A stretch of DNA of 64,000 bases from Bimastos eiseni (Eukaryota > Annelida > Clitellata > Crassiclitellata > Lumbricidae): contig OY365817.1 of assembly GCA_959347315.1 (NCBI GenBank), forward strand, positions 5,694,731 to 5,758,730. Reading direction: 5' to 3'. Within the stretch, counting starts at the first letter, position 1, and each line of letters starts with the position of its first letter. The position numbers were made by a program, and so were the translations under genes. Below are positions 28,101 through 36,780 of the stretch, piece by piece. Below the pieces are notes generated by a model. The model saw nothing but the letters and a program-made list of their open reading frames with translations. It was not told the DNA's origin and ran no database searches.

Positions 28101-31100
28101 CACTGTGCTAGTATAGACCATGGGAATGTGTCAACATAGGTCTTGTGCAGAGTGAGTCATAGTGCCTGCTTAAGGGCCAAGGAACGGCTGGCCAATTCAA
28201 CAGAGAAACCGATGAATGTACATCTTGGAGGCATGCCTAACGAATACATGCTAACTGCCAATCGCCTGAGACTAGATGGGTGGCTGTGAATAGGCCAGCC
28301 GTTCCTTGGCCTTTAATTACCCCGGGCACAGTTCGACGGCGGGTGGTGTGTCTAATCTGTATTGCCTGCCTAGGATTAGTCACCAAGTACATGCATATGT
28401 CTCTTACGGAGCAAGTGTTTGCTTGTATCACAACAATAGGCAGTAGCAGGTCTATCTTTTGGAACCGGACATCATGGAAAACACAATGATATAATCGCAA
28501 AAATAATCGGGTAAATAATCGGGCATCGGCAAATGAATAATCGGCAATAATTGTTATCGGCATAATCAGCAAAAAGTGATATCGGTACAGCTTTAGTCAG
28601 AAGGGAAGAGAAATTGACTATTGCACTATCATTCTGAGCTGCATGTTGAATGACTTTTTGACAGGGTGGATTCGATTTAAATCATTAATTTAAATCATGA
28701 TTTAATTCGGGAATAAAAATCATGATTTAAATCAAACAATTTTTTTCCCATAATTAATAAATTGAATTGATAAAACAGCAACAGCTTTCAAACGATCTAA
28801 CAGTAATTTGAAAGAAGTTGTCATTGTACTTCAATTCTGCACTGTGTTATTTAAACATTCAATAGGTGACAGACATCGAAAGTTCAAGAAAAGTGTGTCC
28901 CCTATGTTTTGAAATGTTTCAAGTTTAAATCAAGATTCAAGAATGAACAAATGAAAAAAATTCCTGGTCAATAATTGTCAAATAATATTTGACACAAATT
29001 CCAGGACAGCTGTGATGCATCAGAATAACACTTCTAGGTGAGAAATTAGATCCATGCTGCATAGAGTGGTGTCGCGGGTTTCTCTCTCTCTCTCGCCAAC
29101 TCCTTCTCTAGATGACGAGAGATACCGCCGGTTCTTTCCTCTATCACCAAGCTCAGCATCTCTATTGGACGACAAATCGCCTGCTGAAACTATTTCTAAA
29201 CCGTGGTTGGTCGGGTCTTGGCGTCCCTAGCGTAACGTCAGATCCCTAGGGGCGTCCAGTTACTGTTTGACTAGCAGCTGTAATGGCTGGGCCTTATTAG
29301 TGTCATTGAATTCCATTACTACAGTTATACTGCCTAACAGATTGCGCCATTCGTATCGGAATTGTCCCCTATTCATGATCCGTGTCAACGGGCCGGTTCA
29401 AACCAGATTTTCAGCTGATTCATGAATTTCTTGTCTGTGGGTCGCAGAGATAGAAGGGGCAGTCGGCTCTGACATCTGCCTCACGGTGTCAGGTTTCATT
29501 GTTTGACACTCCGACGATCTTTGCATAAATCTTGCCGTCTGTATTGAGGCCGTCTGCCTCCGGTGAAATCCATCGATGTCTCCCATCTAAGCTTTCAGGT
29601 ACACATCTTCATCCATAGTCCTCCTACGCTTCTGCTGTCGGTCGTTGACTTTTATATAGTGCCATCGTCCAGTGTCGCACGTGACAAGTGGAGTCAGTGG
29701 ACACTTGGTTTAATTACTGACTCCACTTTAGTATAATAATCGGCTGGGGTTGAAAGAGTGTTCTCATTGTTTGCACATGTTCATTAATATCATCTTGGGA
29801 GTTGAAAAGGCTAAGAAGCTGGTGTTCTTATTTATATTAGACCAAATAAGAGACGAATACAACTGGACAATGAAACATTGAATGAAGAGACTTCAAGAGA
29901 GCTACAGACCTGTTGACTATTTATAAGAAAACAGATATTGAAAATAGATTAGTAAGATGATAAATATTAATAAAAGATTTGTAGTACTTGTAACTCGTAC
30001 TTCGTCTCAACTCAAGAGACATTTTATCAATATCTGAAATTCTACGTGGAATTATGATACTCAATGTACCTCAAACAACTCTTAATTTACAGTAAAACAA
30101 CTGTATGACTGTGGCTATGTTAGAACGTTATGTTTTACCTTTAACACATTCCCGCCCAATCGGACCCGATAAGGGAGGCGTTGAAACGGACTAGAAACAA
30201 TTTGTAATATCAACGCCTCATACCTAAAAATAGCATCAATAGTGATGTCCACTAAATTCCCCACATTTTGATGTATGTCTTGTTGACAAAAAGTCCGATA
30301 TTGTTGTAGAAAAACAAGTTTAAAGTTATGCATGAATTGGTTTCTAACTTGATAGTATTTTGGCGTGTAATGCATGCTTCTGACGAAGAATTGTCATATT
30401 TTGATGATGAATTCATACAAGATTTGAAGATCGCCGATGCACCCGCTGTTTTGGGATGGTTCTAGTTTCAATTTTGAGCAAAGTCTGATACCAAAACTTG
30501 TCTTTTGGACTTGGCAATGCTGAATGATGACGGAGTTTTGAGAGGTAAGAAGGTCAAAATTTATATTTATTGGTTTTTCTTTTCGTAATTTCATAATAGT
30601 TGTGATCTAGAACTATTTTGAATATGTTGATTGAGAGCAATTTCTGGTTAGTTATAATCAATTCAGGCAAACATTATATAACGACAATTTGTTTCATCAA
30701 GAAATGGTTGTGGCAATTGATCAGCTGTTGAGAATGAATGATACTTTTTCTCATTCAGCCTATCAAACTCAGAATTAACAAATTGTTTTTTTAGGCAGCA
30801 TCTACATCTTTTGAAGTTACACCACAGCTGAAAACATCAGAGGGGAGCAGTTACTGTTAAGCAGGGCTGTTAACAATACTGGAAAAAAGTATTGTCGCAA
30901 TAGCACTACCAATACTTCCTAAATAAAAGTATCACAATACCCATATCAATACATTTTCTGAAAAGTAGTGCAATACCAATACCAATACTTTCATTATGCT
31001 TGCTGAATTTGATCTTGTAGCATGAATTATTCATGCACTAATAGGCCTAATTATAGGAATTGCCCCAAGGAATCGCTTGAGCCAATCACAGAGAATCTAG

Positions 31101-34100
31101 ATAAGAGGGATGGTTACACGTCAAAGTTCCATGTACACGATGTCGCCCCAATCTAACATTTTTCTTCCCTTTGAAAATATGGCGTTTTAAACCTCCTACG
31201 GCATTTTTTATTTTGCTGACATATCCGGTAGTTATTCGTAAATTTGGCTTCATGATTAAAGATTGATGAATCAACTTGTTATTTTAAAAGGATTTAAAAT
31301 TTATGGCTCCTGAATATCGCCCAGGAACATAGGAACTTGCCAGTCCAGTGCATATTGGTCTTTGGGCCAATCACAATGTCTTTGAAGTAGCCCTCAGGCA
31401 AGCTGTTCTAACACAAAAATCTGATATTGCACTTGCAATCTTCATTTCCTCTGTCCTATTCATTTTGAAGATCAAATAAATTCACAAGCACTCTAAAATG
31501 AATTAGGCAAGCCACTTCTACCAGCAAATGCATCGCGATACTAAAAGCCCTGTTGTCGAGGTTGTGATCATGGCCATGGTCGAGGTCATGTTTGCAAAGA
31601 TCAGTTTCGGTGGAACATCACTAAACTGACCGACAACAACTTCTGACAATGAGCAATGGAACTTGCAAATAGGCATTTTCTAAGAACATTCCTTTTGCTA
31701 GGACAGCAGGACCTTCAGACAGTTGATGTGATTGCACAGCATGCAAACCCACCAGACGATGCTCTCGTGCCAGATTCTGGCAGTCACCACCCCTCATTTT
31801 CCAGGCTGCTTGACTAGCATTTCCCCCAGTGCACATGTTAGTAGAAGGTGCAGAGTCTGTTGCAAGCATAATATCAATTGATTGGAAATACAAAGTAACT
31901 AGGATTGTGACTTGTTGCAAAAAAACCAATGTCGATTTGTGCATCGGCGAATGTTTTGCATGTTGGCATTCTAAAGCTGCTACAAAAATGAAGTTTCTCC
32001 AAATGAAGTTTCATTCATAATAAAATATTAGGTTCACAGCCAGAAGTCTGCTGATTCAGAAAATATATACATTATTAAGCTTGCATATAACCGTTGTTGC
32101 TCTATTGTTGTTCTACCACAGGTCCCATTAAATGACTAAGTTTCCAAAAAACAATTTGGGCAGGAATGGGTTAATTTACAGTAAAAACAAGTGTGTAACT
32201 GTGGCTATGTTATGTTTTAGTAGCAATTATTTGACTAACCAAATAATTTCTAAGGAATTCTGTTGTCCATTTAAAATATACCATTTAAAATATAGCACCT
32301 AAAACATAGCACTCGGATTAAAATGTAAAAAATCCAATTAAAATAAGAAAAATTGATTTTAATAAAAAAAATACGATTTTTTTATTTTTTTTTAAATTGC
32401 GATTTTTATCAACCCTGGTTTTTGATGCAATGTTGGTTGATGTGTTGTGCATATTGACAGCCACACAGTAAAAGTCATTAATTAATAATAACATGGAAAG
32501 GAACATGGGCAGGACAACAGTGTTACATGGTTTTTATGAAGCCTGGTACAACATAAATCCTTGGGTAATTAAATGATAAAGAAGAATCATTATCCATTAT
32601 AGCAAATGCCATAGCCAAGATGAGGACTTCAATGGCTTTCCACATCAAGGTGACAAATGAACATTTCCATCCGATTTTCACCAATAATAATTATAATCTG
32701 AACTGATTAGTTGCAATGATTGTAACAAAATGCAAAATCTAATTTGAAATTCTACTTTCTTATTTAAGTGCTTAAAAGTTAGTTTCAACATAAGTAAGGA
32801 TGAACCGAAACTCAGTTCAGAATTTGAATAGGCCCGAGTTTCATAGTACTCAGCATTTTTCGGACAAACAATGGGTCCGAGTATTAATCTTTCTGATTTT
32901 CTGTTTTGAAACTAAATCGCATTTATTTATTTACAAAACGACAATTGACCTAAATCAAAAACTCAAATACTGTAATTAATAGTGCTTGCTAGTTATAACT
33001 TCCCAGTGTAAACTAAGGCAAAAAATTCATAAAAATTGTGTAAACTGACAAACTCAAATTCAAGAGAATGAGATTATTTACATATTTGATACTCGGACTC
33101 AGCAAAATTGAACTTGCAATATTATATATAGTATTTATATATAGTATTTGGCAAGAGAATCAAACTCGGTTCATCCCCAGCATAAGGTTCAATTTCAGTA
33201 AGAGCGCTGGTCCTACATATGTCCCTATATACAGATGTTGGAGCAAATATTTCATTCAGACATCACATCGTCTTACAGAAGCACGGAAAGTACGATATAT
33301 TAAATGTACTCTGGCACGTCTTAGCACACTTGGCAAATATGCTTAAGCGCTCACTTGTATAAATTGAAATAAACCATCACCAGATCAAATGCAGAACAGA
33401 AACTTTCAGATGAAATGTAATAAATTAACGACTTACTTCTTCGTCAGATGAATCTTTTTCATATTCATCCTTAACTTCCTACAAACACCAAAACAAGTAT
33501 TTGTTAGCAATTCATTACCAAACCGTTTGCCTGTCAAATGAAGAAGCTCATTTAATAGAACATACATATGCCTTGTAATTGTTAGTTTCTTACAGTGCCA
33601 TGTATCAAAAGGACCATCCAAACGTGCAATTAAAACAGTTCCAATAAAATGCTTCATCATATCTTTATTGACATCAGCAGAAATATGACAGATCTCTTAC
33701 TAGTGGACTTAGTGAGTCATTAACCAAATTAACGGTTTAATTTACAAGAGAATGTTTGAAAAAATAGTTTACCGATGAAATCTGCTTTGCCACATCAATC
33801 CTAAAGATAAGTGAATCAAATCATGGCTTGTGTCAGATTGTCTTTGAGTTTCTTCCCTGTACATATCCACAATCTACACAACTCAGGGCATCACATCATC
33901 GTAGAGCTCTACTAAGTTTATTTCATGGATAACTACGGAATGAATATAAATGACTTGTTTTAAGAGCTTAAAAATTCATCTCTTTCACCTATATAACCCT
34001 TCAAATTAATCTTTACAACATAAAAGACTATTTCTCACCTTACAAAATATCATGCTCATGATTCGTTTTAATTTAGCTTACAGTGCTTGGTCTGATAAAA

Positions 34101-36372
34101 GTAAACAACATGGCCACTCAAAACTCCACAATTAAAAAATCTGAATGTCAAAGTTAATTAACATTGTCAGAGCCACTGTCAAAACATTGGACAGAAATTT
34201 TGAATTACAACCCCTAGAGTTCACGCAAATAATATGGACTATACACATCCGCAGGAATTTCTAGCGTAGTGCAGAAATTTCGACATGAAAACATGTTTTC
34301 AAGCTTCATAATATGTAAGTATTGTGTTTGTTTGACATTTACTGAATGTCCTCGAATCGTCTGAACTCTACAAAAACTCAGCAAGTGGCTTGGCACCAAC
34401 TAACAGCTCTTTAAACTTGACTACAGATATGACCCACTGTCTGAGTGGTTTACATTGTTCTTGAGCGCTAGTGCCCATGCATTGGGTTTTACACTAGACA
34501 CTAGGTCCGTACCTTTGTTTGCTCATACATGGATTATAGTTATCCACTATGTTATTGTCATAGAAACTCAGTGTCACGAGGTGTCTAACGACATCTTGCG
34601 TGCCACGTCTTCAGTTGGTATTAAATTGCCCAACTTCCTCGTTTTTCACATATTTCTACCATCCCTGAGCACCCTCACTGGCATCCGCTCAAATCCCGCA
34701 TTCAGTTCTTTTCTTACTTCCAGAGGGTTTTGGGTAAGGCTCAATGCTATTGGTTATGCATCTATTGGCTGCTTGTCGGAAACGTATTCCATCGATGACT
34801 CACACCATGATCCATACTAGGGGTACTTCTGTTTCTGCCCACACACTTGGGTTTTTCTTGCACGACGCCCAGATACATGGTCAACTGAACAACATATCTC
34901 CTATGAGGTATAACCAGGTCCACGATAGCAGTGCAGCATTAACAAGAGAGCGGGTAATGGAACGAATTCAATAATAGTGGTTTTATTATTACCGTCATTG
35001 ATCTCTATCATTGTAGTGGTTTTTATTATTTGTTTATGTAGAACAGGGCTATTCAATTAGATTTAGTCAAGGGCCAAACTAGAGAAATCTGGAGATGGTG
35101 GCGGGCCAGAGGCTCAAGAAGGGGTTTGGGGAGGGGGGCTGCTGAGCACCCTCCAGTAAATTTTTTTAAATAATACATTTGCAAAATATATAATATAATT
35201 CAAATAATTATAATTATAATAATTCAAAAACATAGATTTTTTTTAAAAATCCTTAAAATTTTAAAATGTTGGCATAGGTCCGCGGGCCAGTTGTTAGGCC
35301 TTCGCGGGCCAGATTTGGCCTGCAGGCCGCTAATTGAATAGCCCTGATGTAGAAGCTGGATTGGTGAGAAGAATTATGCATATTAGAGCTGTACCGATAC
35401 ATCGGCACCACTCATAACAGGGGCCAATTATAGAGATATCAGCGGTATCGGATATCAGTAAGATAATAGGGGCCGATGTTAACAATTTTTTATTTTATTT
35501 TATGCTATTATTTTCAGTCTTTAAAAAACAAAATTACGACAGCATTATCATTAGATCTGTGAAGGACAGCATTCAGTTCCGTTCCCATAGCATGGCTACT
35601 TCAGACCACCCAGCAGGAATTGTGCTAGTGTGGGAAAGTGTCAACAGCTGTTGTGCAGAGCTTAATTACCCTGGGCACTGTTGTCATCTCTGTTGGCCGC
35701 TATTTTAGGCCAAAGTGGCAGGTGTATAAGTGGCTTGTTTGGGGAGGGAATACCAAAAGTCACGTGACCAGTTCGCGTCTATGGTTGCCATTTATATTTT
35801 TATTCATGAGGCCAAAGGTTTTCGGCAATTATCTATAAACGATACTAACCTTGAACCCTATCTATATCTATCAACTACAATAACCCTAACCGACCCTCAA
35901 GTTGCCCTAACCTGATCCGATCGCGTCTATGGTTCGCAGTTCGCCGGCTCGCATTTTACCAACACCCCTAAAATACACTTTGACCCATTGCTGTTGCATT
36001 CCCGCAAGCTGGTTATTCCCGGTTTTCACCTAACATTCCCTCATGAAAATCCCGCATTTCACGTCCCGCTTTTCACCGGTTGTGCTCCCGCAGCTCGCAC
36101 TCCCGCATTTAACCCTTACCATCATTCAAGCAAAAAATTACCGTATACGGCTCCTAATATTTCTACCGATTAAATGTTCCACACGAACCATAGTTTGCAA
36201 ACGAATGATTTAAAAACGTGCTGGCATGTGATGAATCCCATTATATCGCTCACAAATACACACAAACCTCATTTTTTGAAGTTTCTGGTTCTTTAACTTC
36301 TTCGGCTTTGAAAATTATCTCTTCGTTCACTTTTCCCTCATCCATTCCTCTTTTTCTTTTTATAACAGACAT
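1155..36372 (-). CDS. BOP1: BOP1, ribosome biogenesis WD40 protein (19 exons, complete)
   Basis: In animals BOP1 joins PES1 and WDR12 in the nucleolar PeBoW complex, needed for 5.8S/28S rRNA maturation and the 60S subunit. Coding exons, 5' to 3' on the minus strand: 36268-36372, 33437-33478, 25020-25171, 24513-24630, 23732-23833, 18281-18415, 17306-17416, 16225-16386, 13125-13205, 12320-12389, 10786-10918, 10550-10644, 9640-9728, 8986-9096, 4923-4997, 3249-3351, 2610-2694, 2051-2158, 1155-1308. All have AG/GT borders and matching phases, totalling 2031 nt or 676 residues. The BOP1NT domain lies at about residues 45-310, with family signatures [20 protein letters not shown] and [15 protein letters not shown]. 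The WD40 part runs from about residue 337 to the end, with [15 protein letters not shown] and the terminal GADCTVRLF. Human BOP1 is about 70 residues longer, mostly at the acidic N-terminus, so the first-exon start (MSVIKRKRG) is reasonable but less certain than the rest. No inactivating change was seen. Confidence 0.96.
1572..1638. mobile_element. 67-bp TTAA-flanked mini-palindromic element, copy 1
   Basis: This tiny inverted-repeat unit in a BOP1 intron has TTAA at both ends. Its arms read inward as AACGACCAGC and its complement, with AAGGG next to the right TTAA. A second copy with the same arms is at 15340-15409. It is too short to encode anything. It is probably a fragment or miniature of a TTAA-specific DNA transposon (piggyBac-like, inferred). 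Confidence 0.6.
3395..3937 (-). mobile_element. RTE/BovB-like LINE 3' fragment, copy 1
   Basis: The translation gives the end of a reverse-transcriptase [21 protein letters not shown], then LLYGCETWT, then a [13 protein letters not shown] block. It is split over frames, so it is a dead 5'-truncated copy. This C-terminal layout is typical of RTE/BovB-type LINEs; the clade is inferred. A close relative in opposite orientation is at 16478-17030. It sits in the BOP1 intron before exon 16 on the same strand, with its 3' end only about 45 bp from that exon's acceptor. Confidence 0.8.
5141..5616. mobile_element. TIR element with repeated ACAATTCGGC-type subterminal motifs
   Basis: The left end (TTGGTGACTGGGCAATTCGG) and the complement of the right end (TTGGTTCCCAGACAATTTGG) are imperfect inverted repeats over about 40 bp. 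Inside them, short ACA(A/G)TTCGGCGC-like motifs recur in phased fashion. GCAT flanks both ends (5137-5140, 5617-5620); the flanking match could be read as slightly longer (CAAGCAT). There is no coding sequence. A 4-bp duplication would fit Sola-type transposons, but this is only a suggestion. Confidence 0.65.
6075..7268. repeat. 65-bp satellite array, interrupted by a TIR element
   Basis: From 6973 to about 7268 a 65-bp unit repeats with period starts at 6975, 7040, 7105, 7170 and 7235, nearly identical between copies. A diverged unit at 6075-6170 belongs to the same array; the two parts are separated by the TIR element at 6171-6972. The unit contains CAGTCACTTGGCCTAGG and GGCTCTGACCGTATGCATC. 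Short open frames through it are fortuitous. Confidence 0.9.
6171..6972. mobile_element. 802-bp TIR element inserted in the 65-bp satellite (CTG duplication)
   Basis: The termini are perfect 23-bp inverted repeats beginning GGCCTATATGCATGGGCTTG. The satellite sequence is broken exactly at the element edges, with CTG at 6168-6170 repeated at 6973-6975, so both ends are defined by the host repeat. A second internal motif (TTACACC) recurs near each end. I found no transposase; it is a non-autonomous DNA transposon of unassigned superfamily. Confidence 0.8.
7896..8888. mobile_element. Non-autonomous hAT, CAGGGCTGTTAA family, copy 1
   Basis: The TIRs read CAGGGCTGTTAACAATACT and its near complement. 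An exact 8-bp target duplication, CTTATAAC, lies at 7888-7895 and 8889-8896. Subterminal regions are rich in AGTATTG and GCGATAC motifs. No coding remains. It ends about 100 bp from BOP1 exon 14. A shorter relative lies at 30862-31552. Confidence 0.92.
11041..11290 (+). mobile_element. LINE 3' tail fragment with short (ATTG)n end
   Basis: This matches, with divergence, the 3' end of the LINE at 45460-45854: both share TTTTTCAGCCG, CAGACCGGGAGCGCCTCTGA and a GATTGATTG tail. Here the tail has only about three ATTG units. The coding part is decayed. It lies in a BOP1 intron on the strand opposite to BOP1. Confidence 0.75.
11291..11371 (-). repeat. tRNA-derived SINE-like head with (TAA)n tail
   Basis: On the minus strand the segment reads GTGGCCGATTGGTTAGAGCG, like a tRNA A box. 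About 40 nt further on is GGTATCAAATTTC, a degenerate B-box-like motif, and then a (TAA)n run. This is the layout of a short tRNA-type SINE. The match is partial and no target duplication was identified, so it is tentative. Confidence 0.4.
11385..12150 (+). mobile_element. CR1/L2-like LINE 3' fragment (reverse transcriptase C-terminus)
   Basis: A 227-residue open frame (11382-12065) carries the conserved end of a CR1/L2/Rex-type ORF2: [46 protein letters not shown] and [14 protein letters not shown] near the end. The thumb and C-terminal part is intact, but all of the endonuclease and palm is missing: a typical 5' truncation. The tail ends near 12150 in AT-rich repeats. It lies in a BOP1 intron, antisense to BOP1. 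Confidence 0.9.
13464..14245. mobile_element. hAT MITE, TAGAGCTGTACCGAT family, copy 1
   Basis: The left end TAGAGCTGTACCGATTAATC mirrors the right end, and an exact 8-bp duplication CCTCAGTC occurs at 13456-13463 and 14246-14253. ATCGGCAA-type motifs cluster near both ends. This is the best-preserved of three copies; the others are 27884-28595 and 35384-35755. No transposase is encoded. Confidence 0.92.
14398..14432. other. Perfect hairpin, 16-bp arms and 3-nt loop
   Basis: CACTCGAGGACTGCTT (14398-14413) is followed by GTT and then its exact complement (14417-14432). The hairpin sits alone in a BOP1 intron between two repeats. It is not followed by a T-run and there is no sign of a gene that would use it. 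It could be the centre of a decayed palindromic element. Confidence 0.7.
14684..14815. repeat. 22-bp minisatellite, about 6 copies
   Basis: The unit AGGAGAGGCAGATGGCATAT (plus TT) repeats head to tail with almost no change, lying in the BOP1 intron between exons 8 and 9. Confidence 0.92.
15061..15205. repeat. 25-bp AT-rich minisatellite, 5-6 copies
   Basis: The repeated core TAATATATTACTAATATTAC is separated by ATGGG. Each unit is itself partly palindromic, so the tract could form cruciforms. Confidence 0.9.
15340..15409. mobile_element. 70-bp TTAA-flanked mini-palindromic element, copy 2
   Basis: This has the same arms as 1572-1638 (TAACGACCAGC inward, CTGGTCGTTAAAGGG outward), with TTAA at each end and a different central spacer. 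Two independent copies in one gene support a real family of very short TTAA elements. Confidence 0.6.
16478..17030 (+). mobile_element. RTE/BovB-like LINE 3' fragment, copy 2
   Basis: This encodes [38 protein letters not shown] and [13 protein letters not shown], closely matching the copy at 3395-3937 on the other strand. It is 5'-truncated and broken by a frameshift near 16590 in an A-run. It sits in the BOP1 intron just upstream of exon 8. Confidence 0.82.
17417..18280. other. BOP1 intron 6, no recognised element
   Basis: This unique-looking AT-rich intron sequence lies between exons 6 and 7. Short open frames at 17911-18210 on the plus strand and 17907-18107 on the minus strand have no recognisable motif and are treated as chance. 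Confidence 0.5.
18949..22950 (+). mobile_element. Dead AP-endonuclease/reverse transcriptase LINE, split by a second LINE
   Basis: This is a near full-length non-LTR retrotransposon in BOP1 intron 5, antisense to BOP1. In order: [19 protein letters not shown] and DKLGISEMR (start of the endonuclease, about 19330-19450); [11 protein letters not shown] and [17 protein letters not shown] (endonuclease, about 20540-20640); [11 protein letters not shown] (21645), [25 protein letters not shown] and [12 protein letters not shown] (reverse transcriptase, 21640-22180); and a C-terminal [16 protein letters not shown] and [20 protein letters not shown] region. Several stops and frameshifts make it non-functional. 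It ends near a CTAAGTCTAAGTAAGT tail. The clade (RTE- or CR1-like) was not resolved. Confidence 0.88.
19680..20473 (+). mobile_element. Second LINE 3' fragment nested in the endonuclease of the first
   Basis: The host LINE reads up to [14 protein letters not shown] (about 19679) and resumes with [20 protein letters not shown] (about 20474). Between them lies the end of a different reverse transcriptase: [46 protein letters not shown] and [20 protein letters not shown], with a C-terminal [20 protein letters not shown]. The C-terminal part is in several frames. No clear target duplication was found beyond a weak GGATAA/GGAATAA likeness. Confidence 0.82.
23847..24026. repeat. 35-bp minisatellite, about 5 copies
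   Basis: The unit includes CAACAAACGCTATTACTCAG and CAAAACATAGCAGA, and it lies between BOP1 exons 4 and 5. It starts within 15 bp of the exon 5 acceptor, so it directly abuts the splice site region. Confidence 0.9.
24366..24527 (-). repeat. 54-bp x3 tandem duplication across the BOP1 exon 4 splice donor
   Basis: Three copies (24366-24419, 24420-24473, 24474-24527) differ at only one clear position. Each contains the last codons of BOP1 exon 4 (SIDPYE) and the following GTGGTG donor. Donor-ready exon ends therefore fall after 24513, 24459 and 24405, exactly 54 bp apart. The frame stays open through all copies, so each extra unit retained would add 18 residues ([18 protein letters not shown]). 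Homology (DPYE joining PAIDFF in exon 5) points to the first donor, 24513, as the ancestral one. The near-identity suggests a recent duplication. Confidence 0.9.
24661..24960. repeat. 84-bp minisatellite, about 3.5 copies
   Basis: Unit starts fall at 24669, 24753, 24837 and 24921. The unit contains GAGCTACTCAACAGAACACA and ATCACCATAGAACATC. It lies in BOP1 intron 3, about 30 bp upstream of the exon 4 acceptor, so exon 4 is bracketed by two different tandem arrays. Confidence 0.9.
25850..26620. mobile_element. hAT-like MITE, TAGGG(T/A)TGT family
   Basis: The left end TAGGGTTGTTAATAC and the complement of the right end TAGGGATGTGAAACGG form the TIRs. The flanking 8-mers GTTGTTGT (25842-25849) and GTTGTTGC (26621-26628) differ at one base. 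Subterminal AACCGGTT motifs recur at both ends. There is no coding. It lies in BOP1 intron 2. Confidence 0.8.
26629..27883. other. BOP1 intron 2, no recognised element
   Basis: This AT-rich non-coding sequence contains short motifs such as a repeated ACTAGTC around 27150-27260. I recognise no gene or transposon end here. Confidence 0.4.
27884..28595. mobile_element. hAT MITE, TAGAGCTGTACCGAT family, copy 2
   Basis: The ends (TAAAGCTGTACCAATTACTC and its counterpart) and interior match the copy at 13464-14245. The target duplication is decayed (GTCCAGAA versus GTCAGAAG). It carries a separate 139-bp palindromic TTAA element at 28174-28312. Confidence 0.85.
28174..28312. mobile_element. 139-bp TTAA-site MITE nested in a hAT MITE
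   Basis: The 20-bp TIRs start GGGCCAAGGAACGGCTGGCC (28174-28193), with the complement at 28293-28312, and TTAA lies on both sides (28170-28173, 28313-28316). The sister hAT MITE at 35384 has the uninterrupted site (CTTAATTACCCTGGGCAC near 35662), so the insertion is proven by comparison inside this window. It is piggyBac-like by target site; the superfamily is inferred. Confidence 0.88.
29735..29850 (+). pseudogene. hAT transposase C-terminal (dimerisation) relic
   Basis: Two adjacent frames give [15 protein letters not shown] and then [13 protein letters not shown], the conserved C-terminal dimerisation motif of hAT transposases. They are separated by a stop and a frameshift. No other transposase domain was recognised nearby, so this is a fossil of the host element. 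Confidence 0.7.
30145..32170. mobile_element. piggyBac-like TTAA element, degenerate
   Basis: TTAA (30141-30144, 32171-32174) flanks inverted ends CACATTCCCGCCCAA and CCCATTCCTGCCCAA, the form expected of piggyBac. Minus-strand open pieces (30115-30375, 31621-31944) might be transposase remains, but I could not recognise a catalytic motif. It sits at the junction of a roughly 57-bp tandem duplication (30082-30138 and 32171-32220) that predates the insertion. A hAT MITE at 30862-31552 is nested inside. Confidence 0.72.
30862..31552. mobile_element. Non-autonomous hAT, CAGGGCTGTTAA family, copy 2
   Basis: This shares the left end CAGGGCTGTTAACAATACT and long interior stretches with 7896-8888 but is about 300 bp shorter. 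Its right end is reduced to AAAAGCCCTG. The flanking 8-mers match poorly (CTGTTAAG, TTGTCGAG), so it is older or has an eroded end. Confidence 0.82.
32426..33436. other. BOP1 intron 2, no recognised element
   Basis: This is low-complexity AT-rich intron sequence. A plus-strand open frame at 33068-33346 has no recognisable motif and is not called as a gene. Confidence 0.4.
33479..35043. other. BOP1 intron 1, mostly unrecognised
   Basis: Non-coding stretch between exons 1 and 2. Open frames at 34455-34820 and 34744-34974 (plus) overlap in different frames and share no motif with any family I know, so they are treated as chance or as an unidentified repeat. Confidence 0.35.
35044..35346. mobile_element. 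hAT MITE, CAGGGCTATTCAATTAG family
   Basis: This 303-bp element in BOP1 intron 1 has TIRs CAGGGCTATTCAATTAG (a few mismatches) and a perfect 8-bp duplication ATGTAGAA at 35036-35043 and 35347-35354. Internal GCGGGCCAG motifs are repeated near both ends. There is no coding. Confidence 0.93.
35384..35755. mobile_element. hAT MITE, TAGAGCTGTACCGAT family, copy 3 (right-truncated)
   Basis: The left end and interior align with copies 1 and 2 up to about GGGAGGGAATACC (35755). The right TIR is missing, so it is a truncated copy. It preserves the empty TTAATTACCC site that carries the 139-bp insertion in copy 2. Confidence 0.78.
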
Positions 36373-36780
36373 TGCGCTTTATAAAAAAAAAACTGGCACA
36401 CCGTAAGTAGTTTTACTTAGTAAAATGTGGCGACAACAGCCATATTATCCGTGCGCGACATCAACACCGGAAATGTAATGAATTCAGACATAGAATATAA
36501 TACGATAAGTAGTGTAAGTAAGAGCAGTCGTCAAACTAAGTACTACAATCAAAGATGGTAGCAAAGCTGCACCTGAAGAAATCAGTCTGCTCGTGGTCGC
36601 GAGGTGAACGTGGAGAATCTACCCGTTTCACGGTCGGCATCGAACTGACCAGAGGCGTGACGAAGCTTCAAGTTGTGATTTAGATGCAGGTCAATGGATT
36701 CGACAGTTCAATATCAATCCACTTGTGACGATCGAAGGCCTCTACATGGAAGCCATGGACAAACTATAACTGTAGTGTAG
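36373..36780. promoter_or_regulatory. BOP1 5' flank, presumed promoter
   Basis: This is the region directly upstream of the BOP1 start codon on the minus strand. It is called a promoter only by position: no TATA box or other defined element could be supported. Confidence 0.3.

Larger units (their letters stand above)
28662..32417. mobile_element. Decayed hAT transposon in BOP1 intron 2, host to nested elements
   Basis: The left end CAGGGTGGATTCGATTTAAA and the complement of the right end CAGGGTTGATAAAAATC are hAT-type TIRs. The flanks CTTTTTGA (28654-28661) and GTTTTTGA (32418-32425) form an 8-bp duplication with one mismatch. A relic of the transposase dimerisation domain lies at 29735-29850. 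A piggyBac-like element (30145-32170) and a hAT MITE inside that account for over half its length. Confidence 0.85.

Noticed and set aside
34455..34974. Two overlapping plus-strand open frames in BOP1 intron 1
   Set aside because: No recognisable motif and no splice or start context; probably chance.
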